Virus record (IMG/VR): IMGVR_UViG_3300017727_000123
Span: 1-27,109 of that record
DNA: 27,109 bases
Reading direction: 5' to 3' (one strand)
From: a virus
The notes beneath the pieces were generated by a model. The model searched no databases. It was not told the origin of the DNA and saw only the letters and a list, made by a program, of their open reading frames with translations. A program made the translations under genes and the position numbers. Positions 12,094 through 20,492 of this stretch are shown here, one piece after another; position 1 is the first letter of the stretch; each line of letters opens with the position of its first letter.

Positions 12094-14623
12094 ATTACAA
12101 ACCTATAAGTTCGTAAATCCTGGAGTCGCGGGGTCAAAGTCTCCAGCAGTTGGTGCTGTCAGAAAACAAACATTAGCAATTAATCGCTTAGGGCAATCGG
12201 TTAGTAGTGTTCAGAAAACAATTGTTAATTTAGGTGCAATTGCTGCTGCTAGTCAAAAATTAGAAGACGCTGAAGCAATAGCAGCACGTAAACAGAAACG
12301 TAGAGAAGCAGATGCTGCTGCCGAGGAAGCAGCAGAAACAGGTAAGTTAGAAAATAAACAGAAAAAGAAGCAAAAACCAGATTCAAAGTTAAAGAAGAAA
12401 GGTAAACTTGGATTTGGCAATCTATTATCAAGTTTTCTTGGTCCTATTGGCGGATTACTTCTAAAGATTGCTTCATTAGCACTTATTACTGAGACATTGA
12501 AATGGATTGGAGATCCTGAGAATAAAGAAAAACTAGTTACATTCCTTGAGAAGACAAAGTTTGTCTTTGAAAAGTTATTTGGATATGCATCACTATTAGT
12601 TGGAACGTTCTTAGACGGATTCTCAGCATTAATGGATCCTAATGGGGACTTCATTAGTAAGATTACAGGTCTTGGTAAACTCTTAGTAGGTATCATTGGA
12701 TTAAGATATCTGATGAATCCGTTTGCATTGATTGGGGATATCCTCGGTCTAATGGACATGATGGATAGTGGGGATGATGTTATACCTGATGAAGACCCAA
12801 GAATAAAACCCAAGCAACCTAAACCACCCAGTGATCTTAAACTTAAGAAGATGGGTCTTAACCCTGATCAAATTAAGGAGTATAAAAGATTAAGAGCTGC
12901 TGGTCAAGGTGCAACAGAAGCTCTAGGTAACGCAAGAAACTTCAAACCAAAGAAAGGTTTATTTGGAAGGTTAGCAGATAGTGCAAGATCTACCTTTGAT
13001 TCTGGTGTTGATTTTACGCGAACTCAGGGAACTAGATTAAAAGATTTTCTCATAGCTCAAGGAAAACAAAAATATAAGCAACTTAGTGAAGCTGCTGTCA
13101 ATGCTTATGCGAACCTAAGTGAGAAAGCTCGTAAAAGATGGGAGCAAATGGTTGACTTCACCAAGATGGCGAAAAGGAAGGGTGGTCAATTTGCAAGTGG
13201 ATTAAAAGATAAAGCATCAAAAGCAGGTGATTGGGTTGGCGGAAAATTAAGTAAAGCAGGTAATGCACTTAAAGATCTTGCAATCAGTAAAGTTATTTCA
13301 CCTGTTAGAAAATTTATCGACCCTATAATGACTACTGTCAAGGGGATTGGCGATAAAGTTGTACAAACAATCCTTAAGAGTCCTGCTGGTGCAGCAGTAG
13401 AAACTGCGCTGCAGAAAAAAGGTCTTTCTATCACAAAACCTGGTCCTCTTACAAAGTACATTGGTGGTAAAGCATTGCCTGTTATTGGTGGTCTTCTGAA
13501 TGCAATATTTGCATACGACAGATTCCAAAGTGGAGATGTAATAGGCGGCATGATCGAAGCACTATCTGGTGCATTTGATATTTCTGGTCTGTTTGGTTTT
13601 GCTCCTGGTCCTGGAATCTCGCTGGGCATTGATGCTTACATGTTTGCTCGTGACTTAGTTCCTGGTATTCAGGAAATGGAAACTGGTATTGTAGATGCAA
13701 TTCCAGGAATGAAGCAACTCCGACCAAAAATTGAAGGATTTGCTAAAGGTTTACCTCCACTTGGAAGTCTATTTAATATTTTTGGAGGTGAAGGAGACCT
13801 TGACAAACAACCAGTAAGTGATTATGATGGCACTGCAGAGGGTGATAGAGATGGTAATGATGAAATGCCTGGTCAAGAGATTGAAAGTAACCAGGAGATG
13901 TTCTTAGGTGGTGTTGTTAAAGGTATTACTAAGGCAGTTAGTGGTGTAGGTAATGCAGTTAGTGGTGCATTAAACTCACCTATAGGTCAGATTGCACAAA
14001 GCGTTGCATCGTTTATTCCTGGTGCTGCACCTATCATGGCAGGTATCAATACACTTGCTTCGGGTAATCCTATGTCAATGTTAGGAATGATTCCTGGTGT
14101 AGGTGGAATGATGAGTCAAGTTGGCAACTTTATGAATAGTCCTATAGGTCAAATTGGCAGTTCATTACTAAGTGGCAACTTTGGTGCTGCTGCTAATTCT
14201 GCAGTTGGTATGATCCCTGGTGCATCTAATCTTGGTGGAGCAATTTCTGGATTCCTTAGTAGTAGTTCAATAAATCCTGTTGCTGGTATTAGTTCTCTTG
14301 CTGATAATTTTGGTATAGGTAATCTCATGAAGAGTGTTACAGGAGCAGTTGCTAGTCCTGAGTCTGGAATGTCACAGATTGCTAGTGAACTTGGAGTAAA
14401 TCCTGCATCTCTTGGAGTAACTCCAAAATCATCTCAATCATCAAAGGTATTAGGTCAAGATGGAATGTCTGCACAGATGATGATGCAAGAAACAATGGAA
14501 TTTATTCCAATTCCTGTTATCATTGAAAAGTTGATGCCAATACCTCAGGCAGTACCTATAAATACTCCAGTGGCATCACCTACAGTTACTGCTGCGCCAG
14601 GACTCAGCTCTAGAATGAACTAA
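12086..14623 (+). CDS. Tape-measure-like tail/hub protein A
   Basis: An 845-residue protein from GTG 12086, overlapping the upstream frame by 8 bases. It starts MAKLQTYKFVNPG, then a coiled-coil-like stretch and a Lys/Glu/Ala-rich charged linker (about residues 55-105). Hydrophobic helices follow (110-225), with LKWIGDP and GLRYLMNPF motifs shared with the next gene. A basic helical region (250-430) and a Gly/Ala/Ile/Pro-rich C-terminal half complete it; SPIGQI occurs twice and IPG motifs recur. Length, hydrophobic segments and place after a tail-chaperone-like gene suggest a tape-measure or hub role (gp29 position in T4). No sequence match to gp29 could be shown by eye. Confidence 0.6.
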   Translation: MAKLQTYKFVNPGVAGSKSPAVGAVRKQTLAINRLGQSVSSVQKTIVNLGAIAAASQKLEDAEAIAARKQKRREADAAAEEAAETGKLENKQKKKQKPDSKLKKKGKLGFGNLLSSFLGPIGGLLLKIASLALITETLKWIGDPENKEKLVTFLEKTKFVFEKLFGYASLLVGTFLDGFSALMDPNGDFISKITGLGKLLVGIIGLRYLMNPFALIGDILGLMDMMDSGDDVIPDEDPRIKPKQPKPPSDLKLKKMGLNPDQIKEYKRLRAAGQGATEALGNARNFKPKKGLFGRLADSARSTFDSGVDFTRTQGTRLKDFLIAQGKQKYKQLSEAAVNAYANLSEKARKRWEQMVDFTKMAKRKGGQFASGLKDKASKAGDWVGGKLSKAGNALKDLAISKVISPVRKFIDPIMTTVKGIGDKVVQTILKSPAGAAVETALQKKGLSITKPGPLTKYIGGKALPVIGGLLNAIFAYDRFQSGDVIGGMIEALSGAFDISGLFGFAPGPGISLGIDAYMFARDLVPGIQEMETGIVDAIPGMKQLRPKIEGFAKGLPPLGSLFNIFGGEGDLDKQPVSDYDGTAEGDRDGNDEMPGQEIESNQEMFLGGVVKGITKAVSGVGNAVSGALNSPIGQIAQSVASFIPGAAPIMAGINTLASGNPMSMLGMIPGVGGMMSQVGNFMNSPIGQIGSSLLSGNFGAAANSAVGMIPGASNLGGAISGFLSSSSINPVAGISSLADNFGIGNLMKSVTGAVASPESGMSQIASELGVNPASLGVTPKSSQSSKVLGQDGMSAQMMMQETMEFIPIPVIIEKLMPIPQAVPINTPVASPTVTAAPGLSSRMN
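13970..14275 (+). repeat. Diverged internal repeats in tail protein A
   Basis: Within about 100 codons the product repeats N-S-P-I-G-Q-I twice and has three IPG-x-type turns (FIPGAAP, MIPGVGG, MIPGASN), each within a hydrophobic Gly/Ala/Met-rich stretch. This looks like a duplicated glycine-zipper or membrane-active module of about 50-60 residues. Confidence 0.5.
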
Positions 14624-17600
14624 TGGCACAAGTACAAAAGTCAACAAAATTAAATTTCTACAAATTTGTAGCAATAAGAGAACCCTCTGACGCTGGTGGT
14701 CAGGCGGGTATTGAATCTAAGCAGGTTGCACTTGCTACAAATAAAAATACAGAAGCAATTAATAATATTGGTGGTGTCTTAAACGGATTTGTTAAGGCAA
14801 TTGGCAATCTTAATAAGATTGAATTTGAGAATCTAAAAGAGCAGAAGAAAAATAGAACCAAGTTCAAAGCAGAGTACAATACAAAAAAGAAAGGTAAGAA
14901 GATATTTGGTGTTTTAGGTGGCATTGCTAAGGGTGTTGGTAGTTTTTGGGATGGTATTCTTGGTCTGTTAGGTAGTCTGTTTAAATTTTTTATTATAATT
15001 CCTGCACTCAAATGGTTAGGAGATCCTAAAAATCAAAAGAAAGTTGTTGCTATCCTTGAGGGTATTGCAAAGGTTGCTAAGTTTATCTTTGACTGGGCAA
15101 AGTTTGGTGTCGTCAATACGATTGAAGGTTTATATGCACTTCTATCTGATGATACTAGTTGGTGGGATAAGTTAATAGGATTTGGAAAGGCATTTGTTGG
15201 TCTAGGTGCAATTTTCCTAGGACTTCGTTGGTTGAAGAATCCATTTAGGATTATCACTGACCTCTTCAATGTCCTGAATAGTTTTAGAAAGAATCTACTG
15301 AGGTCTAAATCTGCACTTCGCAGAAGAAGAGGTGGAGGACTTGGTAGAGGTGGTCGTGGTGGTGGACGTGGTAGAGGTCTGCTAAAGGGTGCTGCATTGC
15401 TTGGCACTGGCGTTGCAATTGGTGCTACTGCTAATGCGCTAGCGAATGGTGGTAAAGACGGACAGGATGGAAAGGATGGCGAGGATGCCAATCCTGAAGA
15501 CATGAAGTCCATGATTGACCAAAAGTTTTCAGAGTATGATGTAGAGAAGAAATCTCAAGGAGGTTCAGTAAAGAATCTCCCAAGTAGATCACAAGGAGGA
15601 TTTATTAATGGACCACAATCGGGATACAAGGTATCATTGGATGGGGGGAGATCCACCTCGTTTATCGGACATGGAAGTGAATATGTTGCTAGAAAGGCAA
15701 ATGGGGGAGCATTCGTCGTTCCTCTTAATACTCCTGGAACAAAAACGCAACCTCACCTAACTCAAAAAAGAGTTTCTGAAGCAAAAAGTCAGGGGTATAA
15801 TGTACCTGGATTTGCAAAGGGTGGTCTTGTAGGTGGCACCGCAGGTAAACCTGCTGATGCAAAGAACAGAAAGATATTTTTCCACTGGAGTGGTGGGATG
15901 CATAATTCTACTGGTGGATTACCTTATCACCAGGCATTCAGTGGTGCTGGTAAACCAGGAAATAAAAATGTAAACTATGGAGTAGATAAGAACGAACATA
16001 CAGCAGGAGGTAACACGAATTCTGTGGGACTTGCTGCTGCTGCCATGGGTCATGCTGGCATGACAAAGAATTATTATGATGATAAGAGGGGTTGGAAAGA
16101 AAATCCATTAACAAATGCTCAGACGACTGCCATGGCAAAAGAGGCAGCAGGTCTGATGAAAGCATATGGTCAAACTTCTGCCGACGTAAAAAGAAATGTT
16201 TGGACACATGGAGAATGGGAAAGATATGCTGTAAAGACGGGCAAACTTCCATCGCCAGTGCAAAGATGGGACTTAGACTCTCTTAAACCTGGTCCTTATA
16301 ATCATCCTGGTGGATTCTGGGCAGCGAAGCAAGTTCGTTCAACTGGTGGCGATCAAATGAGGTCAAAAGTTAGATCCTTTTTGAGTGGTGCTGGTGGAGA
16401 TGAAGATACTCCTAATGCTGATGAGACTGGTAAAACTACACCGAAACCTAGAGGTTTCATGAGCAATGCGTTGGGATTAGTTGATGCTATAACTGGCGGT
16501 AGAACTGACTTTGATGGTATGTCAGGTCCTCAGCGCACTCTCACTAATCCAGATCAGAAAGGTGAAAGAGAAGCAAATAAAAGAGACGAAAAAGATAAGA
16601 AAGGAAAGGCAAAAACAACTGGTATGGTATTCCCATTGCCTAATGGTAGATTTGCTGCTGGTGCAAGACAAGTTTATGGTGCAGGTAGAAGTTATGGAGG
16701 ACACGCTGGTGTTGACTTAACAGAGTTACCACCATTTGGTGCTGATCCTAAGATTCCTGTTGTTGCTGCTATCTCTGGTACAGTTCTCAAAGAAAGATAT
16801 AAAGCGGGTCAGACATATATGTCTGGTATGATGATTCGAGGTGAGGATGGATACGACCAAAGATACTTGCATATGGAACCTAAGGTTAAACCTGGAGATA
16901 AGATCAATGCAGGTGATCAGATCGGTGTTTTGTATGATGATGCCGATAATACACATTTACACTTTGAGGTATATAAGAATGGTAAAGGTGGGCACTTAAA
17001 TCCATCTCAGATTTATCCTGATCTATTCAAACCTGGTGCTAAAGGTGGTGGAGAAATTCAAGGAAGAGTAACAGCACCAGGTGCTGTAGATCCTCCAGGT
17101 GCTGTTGGTTCTGATAGTTCATCAAATCCATCTGATGCAACAAATACTGGTGGTGCTGCTAAACCAAGTATAATGAGTGATTTGCTTCCTAAATCATCTT
17201 CTGGATTCTCTTTTGAAGAAAGATATGGTAGCACTCGTAGCACCAAAGATAACTTTGAACTTGCAACCGATAAAGAGAATAAACGTAGAGGACAAATTGC
17301 ATCAATGATGCCTAGCATGAATAATGCGTTTGGTCCTAAACCAGCAGCATCGCAGCAACAAGGTGCATCTACTAAGGAACTACAAAAGATAACTAGAGAT
17401 AGAAATACTGCAAGACAGCAAGTTCAAACAAGAACACAAGAGATGATTCAACAGGTCATGCAACAAGTGGCATCACAAAATGGTATGAATCAACAGGTTG
17501 CACAAGATGCAGCAATGAAAATCAGTCAAATAGTATCTCAAAGTACAGCACAAATGAATGCAGCAAAAAATCAAACACCCCAAGTTGTTGGTGGTGGTGG

Positions 17601-17700
17601 AGGAGGTGGTGGTCGCGGTACTGAAATGTCCGATGGCATCTTAAAAACTACTGCTGCTATGCTTAATTCCAATCTTAATCCCCTCAAAGGTCTATTCTAA
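14623..17700 (+). CDS. Tape-measure-like tail protein B with amidase-like and M23 peptidase domains
   Basis: A 1025-residue protein, paralogous in its N-terminal part to the preceding gene (LKWLGDPKN at about 130, then GLRWLKNPF before 210). A basic RG-rich segment (about 230-250) and a short collagen-like GKDGQDGKDGED follow. Residues about 418-545 look like an N-acetylmuramoyl-L-alanine amidase: FFHWSGG (His421), YHQAF, NTNSVGLA and WTHGEWE (His529). Residues about 667-800 are an M23/LytM endopeptidase with HAGVD (His694, Asp698) and HLHFE (His778, His780), the zinc ligands and active site. The C-terminus is Gln-rich and helical. It probably sits in the tail and opens peptidoglycan at infection. 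The ATG overlaps the previous stop (TAATG). Confidence 0.75.
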   Translation: MAQVQKSTKLNFYKFVAIREPSDAGGQAGIESKQVALATNKNTEAINNIGGVLNGFVKAIGNLNKIEFENLKEQKKNRTKFKAEYNTKKKGKKIFGVLGGIAKGVGSFWDGILGLLGSLFKFFIIIPALKWLGDPKNQKKVVAILEGIAKVAKFIFDWAKFGVVNTIEGLYALLSDDTSWWDKLIGFGKAFVGLGAIFLGLRWLKNPFRIITDLFNVLNSFRKNLLRSKSALRRRRGGGLGRGGRGGGRGRGLLKGAALLGTGVAIGATANALANGGKDGQDGKDGEDANPEDMKSMIDQKFSEYDVEKKSQGGSVKNLPSRSQGGFINGPQSGYKVSLDGGRSTSFIGHGSEYVARKANGGAFVVPLNTPGTKTQPHLTQKRVSEAKSQGYNVPGFAKGGLVGGTAGKPADAKNRKIFFHWSGGMHNSTGGLPYHQAFSGAGKPGNKNVNYGVDKNEHTAGGNTNSVGLAAAAMGHAGMTKNYYDDKRGWKENPLTNAQTTAMAKEAAGLMKAYGQTSADVKRNVWTHGEWERYAVKTGKLPSPVQRWDLDSLKPGPYNHPGGFWAAKQVRSTGGDQMRSKVRSFLSGAGGDEDTPNADETGKTTPKPRGFMSNALGLVDAITGGRTDFDGMSGPQRTLTNPDQKGEREANKRDEKDKKGKAKTTGMVFPLPNGRFAAGARQVYGAGRSYGGHAGVDLTELPPFGADPKIPVVAAISGTVLKERYKAGQTYMSGMMIRGEDGYDQRYLHMEPKVKPGDKINAGDQIGVLYDDADNTHLHFEVYKNGKGGHLNPSQIYPDLFKPGAKGGGEIQGRVTAPGAVDPPGAVGSDSSSNPSDATNTGGAAKPSIMSDLLPKSSSGFSFEERYGSTRSTKDNFELATDKENKRRGQIASMMPSMNNAFGPKPAASQQQGASTKELQKITRDRNTARQQVQTRTQEMIQQVMQQVASQNGMNQQVAQDAAMKISQIVSQSTAQMNAAKNQTPQVVGGGGGGGGRGTEMSDGILKTTAAMLNSNLNPLKGLF

Positions 17701-19082
17701 TGAGTTTTCAAAGAGAACAAGTAGGAGAAATTGAAACCTCTCTTTCTATCTACAGAAATGGTACGAGACTTGAAAACTCTCAGGGTGCATATGATCTGAA
17801 AGAATTCTTGCGTGGATTTGAGATCTATGAAAGTATGACTCAAGCAACTCTTGAGTGTATGCTTATCTTAGAAGATTCTGCTGGTTTAATTGGTGCTCTA
17901 ACTGGTTCTGAACTCTTTGTTTTGAATATTGTAAGTACAATTCAAGATAGAACTTATCAATTTAGAAGTTATGAGATCTCATCTAGATCTAGAAATAATC
18001 AAGGCAATGACATGTTCATGGTCAATTGTGCCTCTGATGAATACATCAGAAACGAAATTACTAATGTATTTGGAAACTCTGAAGTTATCTTTGAATCCAG
18101 TGGATATGAATCTAGTGAGATTGTAGAAGACCTTTTATCAAATCAATTTTATCTTGGAACGAACAAACCATTATTTTTAGAAGAATCTTTGAACTCTCAT
18201 CAGTTTGTAGCACCAAATTGGAGAGTATTTGATACGATTTATTGGGTTGCTGCTAGATCTATTCGAGCAAGACAATCTGGTGGTGCCCTTCAAAATGGAT
18301 ATGTTTTCTATGAGAATGCATTAGGATTTCATTTCAAATCGATTGATAAAATTATTGAAGATGTCAATGATCAATCGGAAAATAATGATACTGATTTGAC
18401 ATCAGGTGATGCTAAGTTATATACCTATGTGTATGCACCAAAGAAATCAGACTCTGGTGGTAGAGATCAATACAAGATTGATAGTGTAGTGTTTCCCAAT
18501 GAAAGAAACTTCCTAAATGGTTTGCGTCATGGTACTTGGTCTGGATTTAGTATAGGATTTGATCCCAATACAATTACATCATCCAAGATGGGAACATCTA
18601 CCGATATGTCAGTAGATGCTTACAGATATAGTCTTGCTGAAATGTGGCAGAATATGAATCACCTAGGTGATAGTCAGTTTGCTAATCCCTTTGAGCAAGC
18701 AGATGAGGGTATCAAGTCATATGTTGACTACCCAAAACGGGTGAGGTATACTATGTTGCCTAACCAAATCTTCGATCAACGAAATGCAGACACTCCTGGA
18801 AAAAACTATGAAGCGTTAGTTGAATTGCAAGCGTATCAGTGGATGCGATTTGAATCATTAAAAACTATCAAACTTCAAATTACAATTCCTGGTAATCTAG
18901 ATTTATATGTTGGTTCTGGTATCAACATTATAATTCCATCTACTTCCAAATCTGGAAATCGTATGAAAGAGGATAAAAAGTATAGTGGTAGATATGTCAT
19001 TGCTGCACTAACACATAAATCAGCAGGACCTACGATGGCAACTGAATTGTTTCTAGTTAAAGACTCAATTCGCAACTCATAA
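17700..19082 (+). CDS. 27: Baseplate hub protein, gp27-like
   Basis: A 460-residue strand-rich protein. It has LSIYRNGTRLEN, FLRGFEIYESMTQATLECMLILED and FRSYEISSRSR in the first 110 residues, the tube-like hub domain. A middle region with FVAPNWRVFDTIYWVAARS follows, and a C-terminal SGINIIIPS with YSGRYVIAALTHKS. These match gp27-type hub proteins, which form the ring that holds the gp5 spike. Its position before an accessory island and the gp5-like gene supports this. It follows protein B by TAATG overlap. The stop codon lies inside a CATAAATA late-type motif. Confidence 0.75.
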   Translation: MSFQREQVGEIETSLSIYRNGTRLENSQGAYDLKEFLRGFEIYESMTQATLECMLILEDSAGLIGALTGSELFVLNIVSTIQDRTYQFRSYEISSRSRNNQGNDMFMVNCASDEYIRNEITNVFGNSEVIFESSGYESSEIVEDLLSNQFYLGTNKPLFLEESLNSHQFVAPNWRVFDTIYWVAARSIRARQSGGALQNGYVFYENALGFHFKSIDKIIEDVNDQSENNDTDLTSGDAKLYTYVYAPKKSDSGGRDQYKIDSVVFPNERNFLNGLRHGTWSGFSIGFDPNTITSSKMGTSTDMSVDAYRYSLAEMWQNMNHLGDSQFANPFEQADEGIKSYVDYPKRVRYTMLPNQIFDQRNADTPGKNYEALVELQAYQWMRFESLKTIKLQITIPGNLDLYVGSGINIIIPSTSKSGNRMKEDKKYSGRYVIAALTHKSAGPTMATELFLVKDSIRNS

Positions 19083-19085
19083 ATA
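19078..19085 (+). promoter_or_regulatory. CATAAATA late-promoter motif before CP12
   Basis: CATAAATA covers the stop codon of the gp27-like gene, 18 bases before the CP12 ATG. It matches the NATAAATA late box. If used, it would place CP12 and CpeT under late control. Confidence 0.5.
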
Positions 19086-19102
19086 ACAAAAAGTAAACGA
19101 AT

Positions 19103-19330
19103 ATGGAAAGCATCGAAAAGCACATCCAACAGGACAAAGAGATTCTAGACAATCCTATGATCTCCCCTAATCAGCGTCGTCACATTGAAGGCGAACTACA
19201 TGAATTGGAAGATTATGCAGAACATCACAAGGAAGAGATTGAAGCAGGAGATCATCATGATCCCACTTACTTAGAACTCTTTTGTGATCAGAATCCATCA
19301 GAACCAGAATGTTTGGTTTATGAAGACTGA
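19103..19330 (+). CDS. cp12: CP12, Calvin cycle inhibitor
   Basis: A 75-residue acidic protein whose C-terminus matches CP12: LELFCDQNPSEPECLVYED, with Cys61 and Cys70 spaced as in the C-terminal disulfide loop and the final VYED. In cyanobacteria CP12 ties up GAPDH and phosphoribulokinase and stops carbon fixation. Cyanophage CP12 is thought to push carbon toward the pentose phosphate pathway and nucleotide synthesis. The N-terminal cysteine pair of canonical CP12 is absent; residues 1-45 are a charged helix (SPNQRRHIEGELHELEDY) instead. It lies between gp27 and CpeT, 2 bases before CpeT. Confidence 0.85.
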   Translation: MESIEKHIQQDKEILDNPMISPNQRRHIEGELHELEDYAEHHKEEIEAGDHHDPTYLELFCDQNPSEPECLVYED

Positions 19331-19332
19331 AC

Positions 19333-19788
19333 GTGGATTTTGAAAAATACATACTTGGTAATTGGTCTAACAAAGCACAAGCACAATCAGATCCTCAAAA
19401 TTTTGCTACAGTAAACATTGTATGGCAAAAGATTGAAGGTGGTTATGAATCAATGAATTATAAAAGGTGTCGGGGCGCATACGATCCATATAGGCGTAAG
19501 TATCACAAACTAGAGCAAGTTTCCGATACTGAAGTTATAATGCATAACTATCACATGGACTGGACACCTCACGATATATGTGATATGATATTCACATTCG
19601 ATGGAACCATATGGAAAGGCAGTCTTCTTGGAGATGAATGCCGAGGATATAGAGGTCATCGAGTAATATCTCACGTTCAACTATTTGGGCATAAACTCTA
19701 TAGCATGGATCAAGGATACGACGACGAAGGCAACTTTGTTTGGGGTAGCGATAAGTTTTATCGTTTCACTCGTATGAAGGGCGAATAG
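19333..19788 (+). CDS. cpeT: CpeT/CpcT-type phycobiliprotein lyase
   Basis: A 151-residue protein with the CpeT fold pattern: GNWSNKAQAQSDPQNFATVNI near the start, YDPYRRKYHKL in the middle (PYR-x-R-Y motif), then HNYHMD and FDGTIWKGSLLGDECRGYRG, and a closing strand. CpeT/CpcT attach or carry bilins on phycobiliproteins; phage forms bind bilins but may not be true lyases. It is shorter than host proteins (about 200 residues). The start is GTG 19333, two bases after CP12. Its TAG stop is formed by bases 8-10 of the overlapping tRNA-Val gene. Confidence 0.85.
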   Translation: MDFEKYILGNWSNKAQAQSDPQNFATVNIVWQKIEGGYESMNYKRCRGAYDPYRRKYHKLEQVSDTEVIMHNYHMDWTPHDICDMIFTFDGTIWKGSLLGDECRGYRGHRVISHVQLFGHKLYSMDQGYDDEGNFVWGSDKFYRFTRMKGE

Positions 19789-19850
19789 TTCAGAGGTAGA
19801 ACACTTGATTTACATTCAAGTTGTCGGGGGTTCGATCCCCTCTTCGCCCA
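19779..19850 (+). tRNA. tRNA-Val (TAC)
   Basis: A full 72-base cloverleaf. The acceptor GGGCGAA pairs with TTCGCCC, the D stem is GTTC/GAAC, the anticodon stem is CTTGA/TCAAG with loop TTTACAT, and the T stem is GGGGG/CCCTC with loop TTCGATC. Anticodon TAC (19811-19813) reads GTA. CCA is not encoded. The 5' end overlaps the last 10 bases of cpeT. Confidence 0.92.
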
Positions 19851-19862
19851 TGATAAATTATT

Positions 19863-20471
19863 ATGATGAAATCTATTCATCCGCCTAACCTTGGTTGGGT
19901 GGAGCAAAAATTAAGACCTGAAGCAATGAAATTCTTATGGGATATCATTGATATCGGTGGAACGTCTTTAAGTAGTAAACTAGCAGGTAATATACACTCT
20001 AGTTACAAACTAATCGACAAGAATGATTGGTTTTTCAAAAACGTAGTGACTCCTACGATGAAGTTTTACGTAGAGGAGTTTGACGATCCATTATATAATT
20101 TTCCAATTAAACGGGAAGTGAAGTATTGTTTGGCAGACATTTGGGTAAACTATCAAAAACAAACAGAATTCAATCCTGTTCATACACATACAGGTATATT
20201 CAGTTTTGTGATATGGATGAAAATCCCAACTAAATTTGAAGATCAGAAAAAGTTACCTATTGCTGCTGGAGTAAATTCCAAAGCAATTTCAAGTTTTGAG
20301 ATTGGATATCAAAATATTTTGGGCGAAAGTTTATCTCATACCTACAATATGGATCCAATGTATGAAGGTACAATGTTGCTATTCTCATCTAAGTTAAGTC
20401 ACACTGTGTATCCTTTTTATAAGTGTGATGAAGATCGGATTAGCATTTCTGGCAATGTTATGGTAGAATAG
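19863..20471 (+). CDS. 2OG-Fe(II) oxygenase family protein
   Basis: A 202-residue protein with the common cyanophage oxygenase pattern: WVNYQKQTEFNPVHTHTGIFSFVIW, with His107-x-His109 at the usual first iron-ligand site (His-x-His rather than His-x-Asp). A distal LSHTVYPF, then the DRISISGN strand with the 2OG-binding Arg, completes the fold. Such enzymes hydroxylate proteins or small molecules; the substrate is unknown. Two ATGs in a row (19863 and 19866) are both possible starts. The gene follows tRNA-Val in the accessory island. Confidence 0.75.
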   Translation: MMKSIHPPNLGWVEQKLRPEAMKFLWDIIDIGGTSLSSKLAGNIHSSYKLIDKNDWFFKNVVTPTMKFYVEEFDDPLYNFPIKREVKYCLADIWVNYQKQTEFNPVHTHTGIFSFVIWMKIPTKFEDQKKLPIAAGVNSKAISSFEIGYQNILGESLSHTYNMDPMYEGTMLLFSSKLSHTVYPFYKCDEDRISISGNVMVE

Positions 20472-20492
20472 AATCAAACACATCTCAAAACA

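Noticed and set aside
12253-12813. 186-codon antisense frame in tail protein A
   Set aside because: It is fully covered by the better-supported plus-strand gene; it has no context or recognisable motifs.
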